In this document: positions 4,714-6,281 of the stretch, in pieces
How positions within the stretch are numbered: the stretch's first letter is position 1
How the letters are laid out: every line of letters begins with the position of its first letter
Assembly: GCA_007129085.1 (NCBI GenBank)
Contig: SKWF01000108.1
Span: 1-6,281 of the forward strand
Source of the DNA: Balneolaceae bacterium
GTDB taxonomy: Bacteria > Bacteroidota > Rhodothermia > Balneolales > Balneolaceae
Direction of reading: 5' to 3'
DNA length: 6,281 nt
Notes under the pieces: model-generated
What the model saw: the letters and a program-made list of their open reading frames with translations, nothing else
Told to the model about the DNA's origin: nothing
Databases searched by the model: none
Made by a program: the position numbers and the translations under genes

Positions 4714-4725
4714 ATGTCTAAAATA

Positions 4726-4733
4726 TATTTTTG
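4726..4733 (+). promoter_or_regulatory. Possible Bacteroidota-type -7 box TATTTTTG
   Basis: This fits the TAnnTTTG consensus known for Bacteroidota housekeeping promoters and sits between the AraC terminator and the next gene. No clear -33 TTG lies at the expected distance, so the call is weak. A CGAACG/CGTTCG dyad (4739-4744, 4763-4768) lies just downstream and could be an operator. Confidence 0.3.
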
Positions 4734-4877
4734 CTATACGAACGATGCGCGATAATTACATACGTTCGGTTAGCTGTAAATCATGCAATAGATTTAGAAA
4801 TAAATGTAATGTCTAAAACCTTTGGGTTGATCAAATTTAAACTGTATTCAAGTTTAAATGATCAAAACAAAGAAATC

Positions 4878-5075
4878 ATGAGTGATAAAAACAGAGAAAG
4901 TGTAGCAAACGGTTTAGGAGATACATCCAAAGAAGAGAGAGCAAAAAAGAGTGAACACCAACATGACCAAGTGTATATGAGCGGATCGCGAGGATTCTCT
5001 ATAGGTGAATTGATTGACCGGGATGATTTGGAAATCAGATCAAGAAAACAACGGAAAAACTTCAAAGGGGTATAA
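4878..5075 (+). CDS. Small hydrophilic protein of unknown function
   Basis: This is a 65-residue, highly charged protein (MSDKNRESV... to ...QRKNFKGV) with no membrane segment or signal peptide. The middle is rich in K, E, H and Q (KKSEHQHDQ, 23-31) and the C-terminal third is basic. The segment GFSIGELIDRDDLEIRSR (39-56) is the part most likely to fold. I do not recognise a family. Upstream in-frame ATGs at 4809 (88 residues) and a longer frame from 4731 are possible, but the added residues look unlike the rest, and none of the starts has a clear ribosome site. It ends 25 nt before the DUF892 gene on the same strand with no terminator between, which suggests co-transcription, perhaps as a stress operon. 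It could also be non-coding leader; the call is moderate. Confidence 0.5.
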   Translation: MSDKNRESVANGLGDTSKEERAKKSEHQHDQVYMSGSRGFSIGELIDRDDLEIRSRKQRKNFKGV

Positions 5076-5100
5076 TCACAGAAATATAAATTGTAAAGTG

Positions 5101-5646
5101 ATGCAAAGTTCACAGAATCTTATTTCGCCTGATCAGGATGGGAGTGACAGACCGTCTATTAAAGGAGAGAAAACCTTTCCGGAGCTGATGAATCTGTTTC
5201 ATGATCAGTTAAGGGAACTGCTATGGTCAGAAAAGAAGTTGGCTAACCTTGTTCCACAGCTAATTTCCAGAGCTACAAATGAGGCACTAATCGAAGTACT
5301 GACAGATCAAATGCAGGAAAACATAGAGCATATAGGGCGATTGGCAACCATGTTTAGGTTAACCAAACAAAAAACCGCTGCTGTACAGTGCAACGAAATG
5401 GCAGTGCTTATTATGGAAGCGGAAAAAATTTCAGAAAGTCGCAATGCAGATATTAACAATGATGTGGAAATCATGAAGGTGTTGAAAAAAATAGAGCATC
5501 ATTTGTTTACGATATATTGCGAACTTCGCGAATTGGCCGAGGTTTTGGATTTAAGTGACTGCGAAATTTTGATTTTGGACTCGTTGAGTGAAAAGAAAGC
5601 AACGAGTTTAAAACTAGTGAAAGTTGCAACGAAGCAAGATCCTTAA
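5101..5646 (+). CDS. DUF892 (YciE/YciF-like) ferritin-fold protein
   Basis: This 181-residue all-helical protein belongs to the DUF892 family, four-helix bundles related to ferritins and rubrerythrins that are often stress-induced in bacteria; their reaction is not established. The match spans about residues 25-176. It includes FHDQLRELLWSEKKL (helix 1, with E44), DQMQENIEHIGRL (helix 2, E73/E77), CNEMAVLIMEAEKI (97-110), KKIEHHLFTIYCELRELAE (helix 3, E132-H133) and SEKKATSLKL (helix 4, E164). These acidic and His positions are the expected metal ligands, so metal binding looks plausible. The first ~24 residues are a polar, probably disordered extension. I chose the ATG at 5101 over the in-frame ATG at 5014, because the latter overlaps the upstream gene and adds non-conserved residues. 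Co-transcription with the small gene upstream is likely. It is cytoplasmic, having no signal peptide. Confidence 0.85.
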   Translation: MQSSQNLISPDQDGSDRPSIKGEKTFPELMNLFHDQLRELLWSEKKLANLVPQLISRATNEALIEVLTDQMQENIEHIGRLATMFRLTKQKTAAVQCNEMAVLIMEAEKISESRNADINNDVEIMKVLKKIEHHLFTIYCELRELAEVLDLSDCEILILDSLSEKKATSLKLVKVATKQDP

Positions 5647-5654
5647 CCCCCGTA

Positions 5655-5692
5655 AAAGAGCGGAAGAGGAAGATGCTCTTCTGCTTTTTTTA
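5655..5692 (+). terminator. Intrinsic terminator after the DUF892 gene
   Basis: The 9-bp stem GCGGAAGAG (5660-5668) with CTCTTCTGC (5676-5684) has one G-T pair and loop GAAGATG, and is followed by seven Ts. Flanking A/T pairs can extend it. Confidence 0.92.
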
Positions 5693-5776
5693 TAAGTAGC
5701 AAAATGGCTCTGAATTAATTACTATCAATCTACAATAAATACGCTAACGTTCTGCAGATTTAATCAAGCTCACATC

Positions 5777-6061
5777 ATGCCCACTACAATCACCATAACT
5801 GTACTTCTTCTTTTGGTGATATCTATGATCTACGGATTTTATGCTACACAGCAGTGGCGCAAGGAAAACCGGGGCGAAACGGTCCGCAATGAGAAAGACT
5901 ATTTCCGGGCGGGAGTATTCTACGCAAATCCACATGACAAACGGTTTATGGTTCCCAAACGGTTTGGCGGAGGATATACCTTAAACTTCGGCAATCCCAT
6001 TTCAGTAGTCGCCGGAATTTTTATCATCGCCGGGCTCCTCTTATTTTATGTGATGAAATAG
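5777..6061 (+). CDS. DUF5808 small membrane protein
   Basis: The 94-residue protein has two predicted transmembrane helices (about 3-22 and 75-92) flanking a conserved cytoplasmic or periplasmic loop. The loop carries the DUF5808 signature: DYFRAGVFYANPHDKRFMVP (41-60), then KRFGGGYTLNFGNP (61-74), matching the family pattern of a Trp/Phe-Tyr-N-P block followed by VPKRFGxGxTLNFGNP. In longer family members this motif is fused to DUF1648-type membrane domains; here it stands alone. Function is unknown. The ATG at 5777 starts directly at the first hydrophobic segment; no clear ribosome site precedes it. It is flanked by terminators on both sides, so it is its own transcription unit. Confidence 0.85.
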   Translation: MPTTITITVLLLLVISMIYGFYATQQWRKENRGETVRNEKDYFRAGVFYANPHDKRFMVPKRFGGGYTLNFGNPISVVAGIFIIAGLLLFYVMK

Positions 6062-6072
6062 ATTCTGCATCA

Positions 6073-6102
6073 GCCTCTGTTGTATAACAGGGGCAGTTTT
6101 TT
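6073..6102 (+). terminator. Intrinsic terminator after the DUF5808 gene
   Basis: The 9-bp stem GCCTCTGTT (6073-6081) with AACAGGGGC (6086-6094) has one T-G pair and loop GTAT, and is followed by AG and six Ts (6097-6102). Confidence 0.9.
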
Positions 6103-6147
6103 ATAGACGACGTTCATCAACCCGAATATTTAGGCTAATAAAATTAT

Positions 6148-6281
6148 ATGGCGCTTTATTTTCGAACCCTGTTTTTCTCTGTGTTGATGATCGTCGTGAT
6201 AATTTTGGCTGCCGGTTGCAGTGAGAGGACGCTTGACCTTGAAATGAGCGAAACGGAGATTGCAGTGCAGAGTGGGGAGCA
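6148..6281 (+). CDS. Putative lipoprotein (N-terminal part, runs off the window)
   Basis: An ATG at 6148 opens a frame that stays open to the right edge (44 full codons). Residues 1-23 look like a lipoprotein signal peptide: Arg6, then the hydrophobic stretch LFFSVLMIVVII, then LAAGC with Cys24 as the lipidation site. The mature part begins CSERTLDLEMSETEIAVQSGE and is acidic and polar, as expected just after a membrane anchor. Export and attachment to a membrane are therefore likely. The rest of the protein is outside the window, so no function can be given. A second in-frame ATG at residue 14 would leave too short a signal peptide. No Shine-Dalgarno is visible. Confidence 0.7.
   Translation, partial: MALYFRTLFFSVLMIVVIILAAGCSERTLDLEMSETEIAVQSGE

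Noticed and set aside
5014..5100. Upstream extension of the DUF892 gene to the ATG at 5014
   Set aside because: It overlaps the preceding gene by 62 nt and adds residues unlike the family; the ATG at 5101 fits better.

Overview
The window looks like a chromosomal segment from a member of the Bacteroidota or a related lineage such as Balneolota. The reasons are a mannan-type GH5 enzyme, a compact AraC-type regulator of a kind I associate with Bacteroidota, mostly weak or absent Shine-Dalgarno sequences, and AT-rich spacers between moderately GC-rich genes. This assignment is inference, not proof.

Layout, left to right. (1) Positions 1-488 hold the C-terminal part of a GH5 family glycosidase, probably an endo-beta-mannanase, on the plus strand. 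(2) A bidirectional-looking hairpin at 521-546 separates it from a convergent minus-strand gene (551-1585). That gene encodes a stand-alone sigma-54 activator with an AAA+ domain and a Fis-type HTH but no sensor domain. (3) Positions 1586-3954 hold about 2.4 kb with no credible protein gene. This stretch is the most interesting part of the window. It carries five copies of a roughly 75-nt transcription unit on the plus strand. Each copy has three upstream blocks at invariant spacing, an invariant head AGTGGACAATAGCAC, a short hairpin, a purine-rich linker and a strong intrinsic terminator with a conserved loop. Compensatory changes in the terminator stem and frame-breaking indels indicate RNA genes rather than peptides. 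Copies 2+3 and 4+5 form a two-gene module duplicated at a period of about 735 bp. A diverged sixth element lies between copies 3 and 4. (4) An AraC-type regulator (3955-4629) is followed by a strong terminator. (5) A small hydrophilic protein and a DUF892 (YciE/YciF-like) ferritin-fold protein form a probable two-gene stress operon (about 4878-5646), again with a terminator. (6) A 94-residue DUF5808 membrane protein (5777-6061) has its own terminator. (7) The start of a lipoprotein gene (6148 onward) runs off the right edge.

How the parts may work together: a sigma-54 activator lying upstream of, and divergent from, a multi-copy sRNA array recalls the LuxO-Qrr arrangement of vibrios in layout only. 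No -24/-12 sigma-54 promoter is visible upstream of the sRNAs, so direct activation is not supported by sequence. However, the activator's mRNA leader contains a stretch complementary to the invariant sRNA head (9 of 10 positions), which would allow feedback by base pairing. The other genes look like independent units, each closed by its own terminator.
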